A stretch of 64,000 nt of DNA from Bromus sterilis. Its lineage: Eukaryota > Streptophyta > Magnoliopsida > Poales > Poaceae. The translations under genes were made by a program, and so were the position numbers. The notes under the pieces were generated by a model. It was not told the origin of the DNA. It worked only from the letters and a program-made list of their open reading frames with translations, and did not search any database. Shown here piece by piece: positions 44,840 to 58,200 of this stretch. How positions within the stretch are numbered: the first letter of the stretch is position 1; each line of letters begins with the position of its first letter. The DNA lies in NCBI GenBank assembly GCA_950022295.1, contig OX465598.1, positions 174,300,001 to 174,364,000 of the forward strand, given 5' to 3'.

Positions 44840-46515
44840 ATGGCCGTCACCATCGGCGCCGGGACACTCCGTACCTGCTCCGGCGTGTCCCCGCCGGCGT
44901 CCGGGAACCGTCCGCTTGCCGGATGGCGGCCACTTGCGCCGGCGGCTCCCGCTAAGCTGAGGTGAGCACACTGTCCCAGATTTTCTTCCGCTTTTGGGCA
45001 CATCAGATTCAGAGTCTTTCTTTCCCGTTTCAGTGTGTTTGGATGGTAACATGCTGTGCTCGGATTTGAAGATTCGTGGCCTTAGCTCCAAACATTCGAG
45101 CTCTTATGGAGTTTTTAGAACGGATGATCTCTAAAAGTGAATTCTGCATAATACTGTTGTTCAGTGGGATGCATAATTTTTTGTTTGACTCACCGGCTAT
45201 CCTTGGTACACTAATTTACATAATGATTTCGTCATGATGTAACTTGATGCTTAGACTGTTTGTTTTGCTTCAGCTGCAGAATATACCAGTCAGTCAGATA
45301 CTAATAGTTTGGTTAATTCTTGTTAAAAGTGTGAGAGGCCTTTGTGAAATTCTGGTTCCACAACAATTGGTGGTGGCCCTAAATATTTTAGAGCTGTGCA
45401 TGCTATTGCCTTCGAGTTGGTGCTTTGTAGATTTACAGGCCTCCAGTTGCAACTAATTTCGGAGTATATGTTAAAACTGCTATGAATATACTAAAACATG
45501 TAGGTGTCAACTTATGTGTTAGTTTCTTTTGCAGACTGATATGATCAAGCTTGACACTATATTCTGGTTTCTGGTCTTGGCAAAATTTACTCTTTTCTGT
45601 TGCAACCAACTATATGTTAAAAGCATTTTCCTTTATTCTATTTTATTGTGTCATAAACTCTTGCTGCGCCGTGTGAATACTTGCTTTCTTTGAATCAATT
45701 TGTTTCCATCCAATGAATATACTTTCTGGTGTTGAAACTATTATGATTTCCATCCATTGTTCCAGTGAGTGGTCTTGTTGCTGCACAGTGCATTGACGTT
45801 AATTTGATGAAACCTTTTTATTTTTTGTTTGTCTCATTCAGCCCTTTAATATTTTGTCTTATTACAACCCAACCTCATACAATTTTCAATATATATTGCA
45901 CATGTGTATTACTTACAACTGTTCTTTCTCTTGTTTAGATTGTCGTCTCCAGCATTCAAGGTTCCTAGAGCTGCTTCGCCTGCAGCTGTTGAGGTAGATA
46001 GCATTGCTTACCACAAGACATTGGATAATCATCCATGTTCAACCGCATATACTTTGTTTAGCAGGACGGGAGCTCTAGCAACGCCGATACAGTTCCTACA
46101 CCGAAAGTTATAATAGATCAAGACTCGGATCCGGATGCAACTATTGTGGAAGTTACCTTGGGTGACCGTCTTGGGGATCTTCTTGATACTGTGTGTTGTT
46201 TACGTTGTTTATTCAATATACCTCAACCATTCATCACTCTTAGGTTCTTACTTTCACCATCTTGGATTCATGAAATGCTGATTAATTTTGTGTTCTGTTT
46301 TATGTGCAGATGAGTGCCCTGAGGAATTTAGGGTTAAATGTTGTGAAAGCTAGCGTTTGCCTTGATTCTTCGGGCAAGCACAATAGATTCGCTATAACAA
46401 AATCGTAAGTGGATCATTTTATTATTATTTCAGATATGCAAAGCTTGGCATGAGAAATTTCTCATATAAGTTCAATCTTCCACTTACAGCAGAATGTGAC
46501 ATCTTTCTTCTGTTA

Positions 46516-46571
<56 letters not shown>

Positions 46572-49500
46572 GGGATCCAAGATGGTCTAGGGGTGTAGAA
46601 TAAGATATTCTACACTCATGCTCACTTAAGCGTACCTATATATATAGGGTATGCAATACAAGCAGCTGTAGCTTTCAGCAGCCTAAAAACAGAGTCCAAA
46701 TGAGAGAACCTGTGCTCCTGCTACTAACAATTGGTCTGGGAGCAGGTTGAGGAGAGGATCCTAAGAGATGTCAGCTTCAGGGCAGGGCGCTGCCCGCAGT
46801 CCGTCTCCCCAGCCGCGGCACCATTCCCCTTCACCACCACCAAGACGGCCGTGACGCTGGAAGGTGTGAGGTCGTCCTTGAGTGTGTTGGGAATGGCGTA
46901 GGCGGTGGCAAGTACCCAACACTGACGCGGATGAACTACGCTGAATGGAGCCTCTTCATGAAGGTGATGCTGCAGGCTCGGGGTCTCCGGGAGGCAATCG
47001 AGCTTGGCATCAATGACTTCCAGGAAGATCGAATAGCGCTGGAGGTCATCTTGCATGCTGTGCTGCAGGAGGTGTGAGAGGCAGTTCGAGCCATGTGTGT
47101 TGGTACCAACCACATGCAGAAGGGCAAGGCGCAGCAGCTGAGGAAGGAATTTGAGACGATCTAGTTCCATGACGGGGAACCTGTCGACTCGATGACTTCG
47201 CGGTGCGCCTCACCAACCTCGTGACCAGCCTCACCGCACTTGGGGAACTGATTGACTCATCTCAAGTCCTTGAGACATTCTCACAGCTCGCCATTCTGAT
47301 TTAGACCCTCCTCGTTGGAGGAGGTCCCACTGTTTCGAGTCGTAGGAGCCTCCGCGTGAGCAAGGCAGGCTTCTTCTCAGTGTGCAGCAGTGGTTGGAGA
47401 AGATGCAGGAGCACCAAGGGAGCAGCTCCTCCAGGCCTGCACGCGGCAGTGCATAGCAACGACGATGACCACCCCGCAAAAAAAAGAAGGGTTGACAGGG
47501 CAGCAACAATCGCTCAGCACCCAGGGACGGCCCATGCGATGACACATGCCACAAATGTGGGTGTTGTGGCCACTGGGCTAATGAGTGCTGACAGCCCAGG
47601 AGAAACATGGCTCTCCTCAAGGCGCAGGTCTGCGCTGCTCCAGCCCCAGCAGCAGAGGTGCAGGACATCACTTCAGCCCTAGCCATGGTGGTGCATGGCA
47701 GCATCACTCCAGGCCCAGCCATGTTGGTGCAGGATAGCATTGCTCCAGCCCCAGCCATAGTGGTGCACAACACCACTCCAGCTCTAGAGCATGCTCCTAT
47801 TCACATCGATGAGCCGAAAGCAAAGGCCTACCTTGGCATTAGCAGCGACGCTGAGCGAATTAAGGGCTGGTACCTCGACACTGGCGCCACAACCGGCACC
47901 GTCAAACTCGGTGATGGTTCCTTCGTCGATATTAGGGGCATTGGCACCATCATCTTCACTGGCAAGAACGGCGAACACAAGGCCTCAGCGGCTATCTGGA
48001 TCGGCAAGGTCGTCTCCTTGTTCGGGTTAGGCGTAAAAGGAATCAAATTTTATGTCTCTCTGCGTGCCATGACAATGCCGCTTGGTGGTGGCATGAGAGA
48101 TATGTGCATCTCAATTTCGACACATTTGAGAAGATGGGATGCTTTGCATGACACGTGGGCTGCCATGGCTGCATCATGTGGAGTAGCTCTGTGACACGTG
48201 TATCATCACCAAGCATCGTCACGGTGCACTCCCTCGGCAAGCAAGGTACCACGTGCAGGAGCTACTTGAGCTCATCCATGGCGACCTCTGTGGTCCTGTT
48301 TCGCCGGCGACACCTGGAGGACGGCGCTACTTCTTGCTGCTGGTGGACAATCCCACTCGCTACATGTGGGTGATGCTCCTGGCTGCCAAGAATAGCGAAC
48401 GTAATGCCTTCAAAAGAATTCAGGCAGCAGCAGAAGCTCAGAGTGGACGCACGTGTTCCGCACGGACAACAGTGGTGAGTTTACCTCGATGGAGTTCGCC
48501 GCCTGTTGTGCACGAAGGCATGGATAGCCACTTCTCCACACCATATGCGCCACAGCAGAATGGTGTTGTCGAGCGGTGGAACCAAACAGTGGTGGCAACA
48601 GGGCGTGCATTGCTGAAATGGGGGAGCATGCCAGCAAAATTTTGAGGGGGAGGCAGTGAGGAAGGTGTCTTCTTGCTCAATCGTGGTCCCACCAAACCCC
48701 TCACTGGAAAGACACCTTACGAGGCATGGCATGGCCTCAAGCCAACAGTTCACTACCTTCACAACTTTGGGTGGTTGGCATATGTAAGGAACGGGGGAAC
48801 TGCACAAGCTCGATGACTCTTCACAGTTCACACCTTTGGGTGTTTAGCGTATGTCAAGGAACATGGGAACCTGCACAAGCTCAACGACCACAGTTCTCCC
48901 ACTGTCTTCATCGGCTAAAAGGAGTGAAGGCCTATCCTGCAACAAGGCATGTCCGCATCACCCGCGACGTTATCTTCTATGAAGAATGTGGCTGTGACTG
49001 GGCAGCAGACAGTGGCACATATCCGGCAGCGTCTTCGACATGCAATACAATCTGTCGTCATACCACGAGGCCCAGCCAGGTGTCCAGTTCAGGAGATGAC
49101 GAGCCTGCATTGTCCGAGACATGGGGCTCAAAGTGCCCCAGCCGCTGCACCACCGTCGCCTCCATCTGCTGCAACTACTGCACCAGCTCAAGCAACTCCA
49201 GAACTTGTTACACCATCAGCAGATGATGAAAATTGACTCGATGCTGCTCACAGTGACACACTTGGAGGGGAAGAACCACTGCCTGGACTCACGCCACGGA
49301 ACCTTAACACTGAGCTACACTTGTCCAGAGACCAACAAAGGCCATGAACCGGCGAGGCTGGAGGGAGAAGGGGAGGGGCCGGGGGAGTCTGGAAGAAGGA
49401 AGCAGGGGGGAATCTGGAAGAATGGAGCGAGCAGATGGGAATAGAATCCACGTGATGCTTGTATATGGTTGTTTGCTAAAAAAATATAAATATATAATTT

Positions 49501-52277
49501 TTAATTTGGTTAACCGTTCGGTTTCTCGGTATAATACTAGAAAAACCAGAATTCAAAACAGCAAGGGAATTTCATACCTTACCAGAAACCAAAAAACATA
49601 AAATTGGTTGAGTTTGGTTTATTTTTGGTACGGTTTTAAAATGCGCAGAGATGCCACACATGGCTTGACCTGGCCTTTGTTGTTGGGTTCCTCAATTGAT
49701 TCATAGAGCGACCCACAGAGGAGCACATGATGGCAGTGAAGCGAATCCTTCATTATGTTGCCGGCATGATGCACTATGGTCTACGCTACAGTCGGGAAGG
49801 CAAAGGAGGCACGACTAATTGGCTACTATGCGAATGACTTAGCCAGCAACATTGATACCAGGAAGGGCACCAATGGCATACCGTTCTTCCTTGACAGCTG
49901 CTTGGTGAGTTGGCAATCTCTCAAGCAAACAGTTGTTTCCCGTCTTCTTGCGAGGCACAATATGTAGCAGCCACAACTGCTGCAACACAGGGAATTGGGC
50001 TAGCTCCATTGCTTGGTGAACTTCATGGAAGAAAAGCTGACTCATTTGAGCTAATGATGGACACCAAATCTGCCCTAGCATTAGCCAAAAATCCAGTCTT
50101 CCGTGAGCACATCAAACATCAGCCCCAGTTCAGGAGATGGAAGTATAAGCCCCAGCATCAGATAAAATCGGGGTTGAGTGAACTTTCAGGAGCTACGTGC
50201 CAAAATGGAATGGTTGATCAAGTAGATACACAAGGATTAGGGGGGAATGTTAGGATAATCCTTGTCCTGTAGCATAGATTTATAGATTGTTGTAGTTTTT
50301 TTAGTTAGTAAGATTAGCTTGCTGACTTACAACTATTAGCAATAGCCAACTCTGTTTTGCCATCATCCTGGTTAGCACTAAGCTGTCCTGGGCTGTCAAG
50401 TACAAACTGACTCACCCAGTACCGTACTCTATGTATATAGCAGTATGCAATACAAGCAGCTGTACCTTTCAGCAGCCTAAAAACAGAGTCCAAATCAGAG
50501 AATCTGTGCTCTTGGTACTAACATCTTCAATGTACTTTTCTGCACCTATCAGTTCTTGGCTAGAATGTGTGATATCAATACTCTACAGGTCAACTGGTCG
50601 CAAAATTGATGACCCGGAGTTATTAGAAGCAGTAAGACTGACAATTATTAACAACATGCTCGAGTATCATCCTGTAATTTCCCTCAACCCTTTTTTTCCT
50701 GTTCTAAGATGTCAACTTAAATCTTGTAAACTAACGTCTGCATCTTTTATTTATTTGACACCAGGAAGCTAGCAGTCAATTGGCCATGGGTGCAACTTTT
50801 GGGCTAGAGCCTCCTACGGAAGTGGTACTCCTTTAAGTCCACCCATAAATCAAAGAGTCCACACCTTCTACCTCACTGACCTTGAATACCTGAAAAAAAC
50901 TGAACTATATGGACGCCCTTAAAATCTTATTACTTATCTATGCGTTAGGAGGACATATGAAGTGGTACAAGGCAGTATGTTCTAGTGAACTTCATGCTAG
51001 GAATCAGGAATGTCTTGTCTGTAAATTTGTATCGACCCGAATGATTGCTAAGACTGACCACATAAAAATTTCTTATGGTAAACATGATTTTGACAACACC
51101 TTGCTGCAAAATAGATTCATATGTTGAGTATAGTAACTTGGATGAACTTCTCATACTATGGCCATGAAATTGCAGTCTGATGTTGCATCAGAATAATGTC
51201 TTCCCTTATTGATGCGCTCGAGATTCTTACATTTTTTGTATATGTAAATAGTTTTTCCATGTAAATCGGCAGGTTGATGTGGACATAGCAACTCACATAG
51301 AAATCTATGATGATGGTCCTGAAAGAAGGTATTAGCCAAAAATCCCCTGTTGCTTTATTCTTCATAATACAAATAAAATTCATGTACCTTGGCTTTCATC
51401 CTAATAAAGTACAGTACATGTTATGGGCTAGACGCAATATAATGTTTCGTTCTTGTTCTTTTGTCGATCAAGCTTGTGTCCTAAAGATGGTTCTTCTTCT
51501 TTTGTGGATCAAGCTTGTGTCCTAAAGATGATATCTGACTGGATATTTAGCCGTCATTGATGTATCTGTCATATCAAATGTCTGGCGAGATTTTTTTCCT
51601 GCGAGAACCAGATTTTTTTTTGGATGATTTTGAATAACAAAATGCATTGCTAGGCTATAAGATATCCCTTAGCATTATCTTCACTTTACTAGGCTTGACC
51701 GATGTAAGATCATCAGTTTGCTATATTGTTGTTATTTCCCCATAAGTATAAGATCGCAATTATTTGACCTCCTCCAATGTTCCCCCAGTTTACTTGTTGT
51801 GGAATCAGCTGACCGTCCAGGCTTGCTGGTTGATCTTGTTAAGATCATTGCTGACATCAATATCACTGTCCAATCTGGAGAATTTGACACTGAGGTGACA
51901 CCAGTCATTTTGAGTTTTCTTTTATCTAAAAACGTTATTCTTCTGCTGAGATTTTGTATTGTGTAGGGGCTACTGGCTAAGGCAAAATTCCATGTCAGTT
52001 ACCGGGGCAGGCCATTGATCAAGGCTTTGCAACAGGTAACTCATCGTGCCCACAATTATCTATTGGATGTCTCATCTGATTACTATGGAACCAGGATAGG
52101 TAGAAAAGCCCTGCTTTGATCTGGCGAAAAAGGAAAAAATATATATAGTAGACCATCCTGATTGTAGCCAAATGTCATCTATGTAATTTCACTGATCACC
52201 AGTGTATCCTGCAGGTTCTGGCTAACAGCTTGCGCTATTTCTTGAGGAGGCCGACAACAGAGGACGCCAGTTTCTAG
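44840..52277 (+). CDS. DS12: ACT domain-containing protein, chloroplastic (DS12/ACR11-ACR12 group), 278 aa, ten exons
   Basis: Exons: 44840-44961, 45939-45993, 46065-46190, 46310-46404, 50589-50673, 50765-50824, 51273-51328, 51789-51894, 51967-52035, 52215-52277. All introns are GT-AG; the summed coding length is 837 nt with no internal stop. The N-terminus (MAVTIGAGTLRTCSG...) is rich in Ala, Ser and Arg and poor in acidic residues, like a chloroplast transit peptide. Residues about 84-161 form a first ACT domain (ATIVEVTLGDRLGDLLDT, LGLNVVKASV). Residues about 200-275 form a second (LLVVESADRPGLLVDLVKI, INITVQSGEFDTEGL). ACT domains bind amino acids or act as regulatory interfaces; in Arabidopsis the plastid ACR proteins of this group, notably ACR11, are linked to glutamine synthetase GS2. 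Intron 4 is 4184 bp, of which 4013 bp is a Copia insertion; without it the intron is about 166 bp. The symbol is by group resemblance; orthology between ACR11 and ACR12 is not resolved. Confidence 0.88.
46518..46646 (+). repeat. TA microsatellite and TA-flanked insert in the 5' LTR
   Basis: About 49 bp of (TA)n at 46518-46566, then about 70 bp with the inverted repeat GTGTAGAATA/TATTCTACAC (46593-46602, 46606-46615), then TATATATATA at 46637-46646. The 3' LTR lacks all of this. Confidence 0.8.
49440..49690 (+). other. AT-rich segment where the reverse transcriptase is missing
   Basis: Between the integrase remains and the RNase H tail of the intron Copia element lies AT-rich sequence with GGTTAACCGTTCGGTTTC and repeated TTGGTTTA words. 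It has no coding pattern and probably marks a deletion filled by, or exposing, other DNA. Confidence 0.4.
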
Positions 52278-52754
52278 GCAGGAACACATCTACACCTTGT
52301 GATAATTCACGAGATGACATTTGCATGAAGTTGGCACTATCATCCAATTTTATTTTATTTGACTGTGAAGTTTAGGGCAAAAACCCTCATAGCCGTTCCA
52401 CTTTATTCCTTCTTCACAGCAGTTACAATATGTACCACTATCATCCAAATTTCCTGAAATATGCATAATTCCCCAAAGACGGAGGTACACGATCTTATGG
52501 AGCATACACATATAATGTATTTTGATGTGAATGTAGGTTTTTGTATGAACTGCACTAGCATTCCAGGTTTAAGTTATGCAGTGGCTCGATTCTGAAGTAT
52601 GTAACGCATGGTTATTTGCTACCCAGGATGCATGATTGATGATAAAATAAGAGGGCCGGTTGTGGGGCCCATTGTCTGTTGTTTCGGTGGATAATGTGCT
52701 CGTGTTTGTCATAAATTATGAAACATAACCATGTTGCAACAAGAGAAATAAATA
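52278..52754 (+). other. 3' flank of the ACT gene
   Basis: Sequence after the TAG at 52275-52277, probably including the 3'UTR. No clear AATAAA is close to the stop and no other gene is seen before the MITE. Confidence 0.4.
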
Positions 52755-53011
52755 CTCCCTCTATTTCAGAATATAAGGTGTATTGTTTTCCGTGCAAGTC
52801 AAACTCGTTTATGTTTGACCATGATTATAGAGTAAAATAACAACATCTATAATACAAAATAAATATAATATGAAAATACTTTTCAGGGTGGATCTAATGA
52901 TACAAATTTGATAATGTAGATATCTTTACTTTTTTCTAAAAACTTGGTCAAACACGCATATGTTTGACATTAAAATAAATAAATACATCTTATATTCTGA
53001 AATGGAGAAAG
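52755..53011. mobile_element. Stowaway (Tc1/mariner) MITE, 257 bp
   Basis: The inverted ends CTCCCTCTATTTCAGAATAT and CTTTCTCCATTTCAGAATAT (read inward from each side) are flanked by TA (52753-52754, 53012-53013). The interior is AT-rich with paired GTTTGACCATGA/TTGGTCAAAC words. Non-coding. Confidence 0.85.
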
Positions 53012-53129
53012 TATATATCATGGCCCATCTCTTGCAAACACAATTGTACACTTCTTTTTAACACTACGCTCGGGCTGCTTATCCTTCTTCCTACCCTCGT
53101 TAACGATGGAAGACAGCTCGTCATTGGAG

Positions 53130-54995
53130 ATAGGTCATGATCCTTGGGCGTGAAGGACAGTGTTTGGGGAAAAGTCAAAGGATACATAGATCAAACAATT
53201 TCTGCGGCGGGGAAGGAGGTTCTCATAAAATCAGTCGCCCAAGCTTTCTCGGTTTACTCGATGTCCTACTTCAAGTTACCAAGGGGACTTTGTGAACACC
53301 TTGATAAAATCATTAGGCAGTTTTTCTGGGGGAGCAAAGAAGGAAAAAGGAAGCCACATTGGGTTTCCTGGAAATCAATGACAGAACCAAAACGGTCTAG
53401 CGGCTTGGGTTTTAGAGATATGGAGTTGTTCAATCTAGCTTTGTTAGCACGGCAATCTTGGAGAATATTGACCTCACCAGAATCTCTATGTGCTCGTTTA
53501 GTGAAAGCAGTTTACTTCCCGGATACTTCAATCCTGGAAGCGACAGTTGGGAACCATCCGAGTCACATATGGAGATCCATCATCGAAGGCAGGTACGCGT
53601 TAGTACTTGGTCTACGGAGATCGATTGGAGATGGTCAGAACACGCGGATATGGGTGGACAATTGGCTTCCCAGAGACTACCAGATGACACCTATGGCGAG
53701 AATCAATGCCAATGGACCGACACTAGTTGCTGATCTGATTAATCATACGAAGGCGTCGTGGAAGCAAGACGTGCTACTGCATAATTTTTTGCCAGTTGAC
53801 GCCCGGATAATCTCTGGGATCCCTTTATGTACAGCTCAAGTGGATGACTCTTGGTGCTGGCACTACGACAAGAAGGGTTCCTTCTCAGTTTGGTCTTGCT
53901 ACAGATTGTTGCATGATGTTAAATCCCAACGGGAAGCACTTTTATCTGGAAGAGAGAATCACTCGCACGGGCTAGAGGACGAGGTGGGATGGACTGCTCT
54001 ATGGGGTATGCAAATTCCTTCCAAGATCAAGACGTTCTTGTGGAGACTGGCTAGGCATTCATTACCCTCTGAAGATGTTAGAAAACATAGAAATATGTCT
54101 CCGTCGGACTGCTGTATTTTATGTGGGGTGGTGGACTCTTGGAAGCACTCGCTGATTGAATGTTCCATGGCTAGGTGCGACTGGTCACTAGCTGGAGAAG
54201 AGTTGATCGAAGTTATGGCTGAAACGCAAGAACCGTCAGCAAAACTTTGGCTTTTCAGCCTTCAGGAGAAGCTGCAAAGAGCACAATTTACACGGTTGGT
54301 GATTACTTTGTGGGCAGTGTGGACGGCTTGCAGAAAAGCAATACGTGCGAATATTTTCTAAACTCCATGGGCTACACATGACTTTGTTTCGAGGCTCATA
54401 GCAGAGCTGAATATCTTGGACAGGAAAGTCCTGTTATCGCACGTGAGCAACTCAAGGAGGACTGCTCCACAAGCGGGTTGTGTGTGGAGTACACCAACTG
54501 ACGGAAGCTTCAAAATCAAGGTTGATGGTGGCCACACCTTGGATGGTTCATCGGGTGTCGTGTCCGCAATTTTCCGAACCAACAACGGTGATTATTTGGG
54601 ATCCTCTGCGCTTGTTATACCAGGGATGACTGATCCGACGACTTTGGAGGCCTTGGCATGTAGAGAAGGTCTTGCTCTAGCTCTGGATTTGGGACTCCAG
54701 AAGGTGGTGATTTCGAGTGACTGCAAGACGGTGATCCAGGACTTCCACGACAATACTGGAAATCGCCACAAGTCGATAATCACGGAAATTTGGATGAGGT
54801 CGTCAAGCTTTGGCTCTTGTGATTTTATGTTCGAAAGTAGGAAGTTTAATTTAGATGCTCATAACATTGTCAAGTTTTCTTGAAGTCTCTCGTGTGGGCG
54901 GCACATGTGGTTACTCCAACCCCATGATCCGTCTTGTATTTTTCAACATGTTTTGGTGAATGAATAAAGTAGGGTGTGTTTTCTCAAAAAAAAAA
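53130..54995 (+). mobile_element. LINE (L1/RTE-like plant non-LTR element), 5'-truncated
   Basis: The coding remnant is followed by an AATAAA at 54963-54968 and a 10-base A-tract at 54986-54995, the expected 3' end of a LINE. The 5' end falls within the tail of the reverse transcriptase, a usual truncation. A target duplication was not found. Confidence 0.85.
53144..54883 (+). pseudogene. LINE ORF2 C-terminal part: RT tail, zf-RVT, RNase H
   Basis: One frame runs from about 53144 to TGA at 54881-54883 with a TAA at 54359-54361. The first part holds the conserved plant LINE stretch AAGKEVLIKSVAQA, the FFWGSKEGKRKPHWVSW block and the zf-RVT region (SKIKTFLWRLARHSLP, CCILCGVVDSWKH). The second part is RNase H-like with Asp in KVDGG, Glu in LEALACREG and Asp in VISSDCK. 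The reverse-transcriptase catalytic core is missing, so the copy is dead apart from the nonsense codon. Confidence 0.85.
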
Positions 54996-55150
54996 TCAAC
55001 CAATCTTTCTCACTTTTTAAGCAAGGGGCGTGAATGTTTTGAGTTCAAATTACAAAGACATTCCCACGAATCTGAATGCTCCATAAGAGGATTGTGAAAT
55101 CACTATCAATGAAATAAAACAGTGCATATCTCTAAAATAAATTTCTGGTA
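54996..55150. other. Short intergenic stretch
   Basis: No gene or repeat recognised. Confidence 0.4.
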
Positions 55151-55175
55151 CTCCCTCCGTCCCAAAAAGAATGAC
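55151..55175. mobile_element. Stowaway terminal repeat, left end only
   Basis: CTCCCTCCGTCCCAAAAAG is preceded by TA. No matching right end is seen before 55283 or after 63461, so this is a fragment or a lone terminus. Confidence 0.5.
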
Positions 55176-55283
55176 GCGGCGGTCTTTTTGCATTTTAACC
55201 CTTGATGAATTCCCGACACAACCCGCAGTCCCTACTCTTTGTCGATGTGATGTCTTCGTCGCTGCGCTCGACGCCGGTCGTCC

Positions 55284-58200
55284 TGTAAGGCCCAATATGT
55301 GGTACTGTTCCAGATCTAGATGTTTCCATCCAGATCCGGGGACGAAGCACATATCGGTCCCACCGCGACATATGACATTGCCATATGCCCCGGATTTCCA
55401 ACATGATATCACAACATTACAGCTACATGGATACAACATCTCATACAATCGGCATACAACTGCCTTAATACATTACATCAGCGAAAGATACATGCCTGAG
55501 TACAGACTACATTCAAATGCCTAGTGGCAAATGTAAAACACACCATTCCCGTAACCACACGGGTCCAGGTTCTCCGCCGGGATCCACCTAACTAGTCGTC
55601 GTCGAGTCTACGTGAAGGCGTCCAGAAGAAGGGTCGTCGAGCTCCTCGGAAGTCCAAGATCGTTGCATAACGTGCGTAAAAGAGAAAAGAAAGAGGTGAG
55701 CTATATCAAAAGTCTTGTAACTAACTTCTCACGGGTAAGATGGGGGTAGTGGTGAGGTTGCAGACGCACTAGCAATATATGAGTGGCTAACGGTCTATTT
55801 TAGAGTAAGATGGGAACCAAGCATTTGATGAAGATTCGCCTCCAACAAGTCTTGCTAACAACTACTTACACAAAACATAACACCTATCCTATCCTTGTCC
55901 TCTCATTCGTATCCCGACGAAGAAGAAGCAGTCAAGGCACACACACGTTGATAAAATTATTAAGATTATCTCAGTTGTTGTTGTCTATGAACAAGGAGTA
56001 GGTCTCAAGTCGTCCATAACCGTGGACACGGCTTCTCGAAAAGATTTAACCCTGCAGGGGTGTACCAACTGCCCATTACAAGGCTCCGCACGCATGCCCA
56101 TCTCTCTCAGTTTCTACCCATCACAAGCAGCAATTTTATGATTTAGCCCCGAGAGATCCGAAACGACAGGTCCCTCTAGGTAACAACGAACAAATTTGGG
56201 TGGCCCCCGGTGAGTCGACATCCATCTCAGGAGCCGACCGCGCTCTCGATCTGGTCTCTACCGTATGACTCCAGGTTTGGATTGCCGGTTAATATCGCAT
56301 GAGACCGGGTCCTCAGCCGGTCACGATGGGACAATAGGGAAACCATGTCCCCACTGGCCCAGGTTGTTTTAAAGAATATCTGCCATGAGAGATCCAACAG
56401 ACACACACACGGTTTCAAATGGTAAATCAGCTTGGGCCACCACTAGAAATTTTTGAAGGTAGGTAGGTAAGAAAAGGGGACCCCATAAAATCCCACACGC
56501 GGTTAGGCATGCTCATCAAGAGACACAATACCCGGAACTCGGGACCTAGGTGACTCAAATGGAACAAAGCGTCGGGGCGGGATAGCCTAGACCTTCCATC
56601 CTTCGTCGAGTATAGTCAACATTATAATAATCATATCATCCACAACAATATAATAATGTGATAGACTAATCCAAGGAGTAACAAGATAACAGTTGATAAC
56701 ATCCTAGCATGCATACTAAGCAGTGGCTGAGCAGCGAGCAATAGTAACATAGCCGAACAAGGTTTGCTGGGATGTGGAGGAACATGGCTGTTTGGGTTTA
56801 TTTGAGAGGCATGAATATAAAGTGGTAGGATCAAGCAATTGTTCTATCCTACACCTAAGCGCGAGTGAGCTGAAAGTTATAAGCATGATATATGCTCCCC
56901 CTTACCTGATGAGAAGACGAAACCGAAGATGTAGTCGATCTCAAGCTCGCAACGTCTCCGAGAGGTACCCGCGGAAGCACACAAGAAGGAAACACTGGAA
57001 AAGGAAATCGACGAGCAAGCATCAACAAGAAGGCAACACGAGACAACGCAATACGATCGCGTCTATCGTCGGGAGCGGTTACTAACAGGTTAAGTGGAGT
57101 ATCCGTCACACACGACGATACCGCACATTTAGAATCAGTTCAAGTTGTTTAGCTACACAACGTGAGCAAAGGTTGTTAACATGGCATATCACCCAAGCAT
57201 GGCATAGCACACAAACATGACAAGAGGTGAAGCATAAGATAAACTATCTATGCTAGTCAATTTAAGTGATGCACAATCCTAAACATGGCATTCCACCAAG
57301 TGCCCCACGACAATTAAAGCATTCGGTACTGTTATGCCTTAAACCATATTTTAGGTTGGTTAACAACAGAAAACAATAGCATAAACACAATCTACATGAA
57401 ATTCTAGTCAAGTAACATATAAGAAACATTTTAAACAGAGTTACGGTAAATTTTTTATTAAATAAACAATTTACAGTGGCATGCGATGTAATTAGCAGGT
57501 AAACAACAAGTTAACCAGTTCAAACATGGAAAACAACAACATTTTATTATTCTACACGAAAAACTAAGCAACTTTCATGTTTAAAGCGTCGCGATCCGAA
57601 CTACCTTTAAAAAGATACGGGCATCGCAAAATCTAATACAATCTGGTAATAAATAAACTAGAAAAAGAAAAGAAAAAACATCTAACGGGCCGAATCTACC
57701 TAAACGGGCCTAACACAGGGGGCGCAACATAATTAAAAGTCGCTCGGGCGCTAAACAGGAAATGGGCCAAGCCCAACACGCTGCAGGAAAAAAAAGATGG
57801 GGGCGCCTCACCTCGCGGGCCGAGCCCAGTTGAAGGCTTGGGCGTGGGATAGTCATCTCCCGCCGCGGGCTGACAAAGCGGACTGGGCCGTGGGGGCGTG
57901 CAGCCCACGAACGTCGCTGGCCCACGTGGGCGAGCGGGAGGCTGGGGCGTCGGGCGAGCCGAGCGCGTCTTCTCTGGGACGCGGTTGACGGCACCGGCTG
58001 GGTGGCCGCGGCGGCTCCGGCCGCTTTCCGGCAGCGAGGCAGCGCAGGTATGGGAGGTCCCGCGAGGGGAGGGCGAGGCGGATCTGCCGGATCTCTCCGG
58101 ATCCAGGACTGGACGACGGCGGCACGAGGTCCTTGGTGGGGGCGAACTCGAGCTCCGGTCGGCGCGTAGCTGCGTCCATGGCGCGACGGCGCGGAGAGCC

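Larger units (their letters stand above)
46511..50523 (+). mobile_element. Decayed Ty1/copia element inside intron 4 of the ACT gene
   Basis: The ends TGTTAGGATA...ACTAACA and the perfect duplication TCTTC (46506-46510, 50524-50528) define the insertion. The 3' LTR is 50248-50523 (276 bp), preceded by the purine-rich AGGATTAGGGGGGAA. The 5' LTR (46511-46729) keeps both ends but has its middle replaced by TA repeats and foreign sequence. The interior shows broken gag (YPTLTRMNYAEWSLFMKVML, about 46910-46975), protease (WYLDTGAT, about 47868-47892), integrase (HGDLCGPVSP; QNGVVERWNQT near 48560) and an RNase H tail (about 49720-50120), in several frames with stops. The reverse transcriptase is deleted. 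It lies in the same direction as the gene. Confidence 0.88.
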
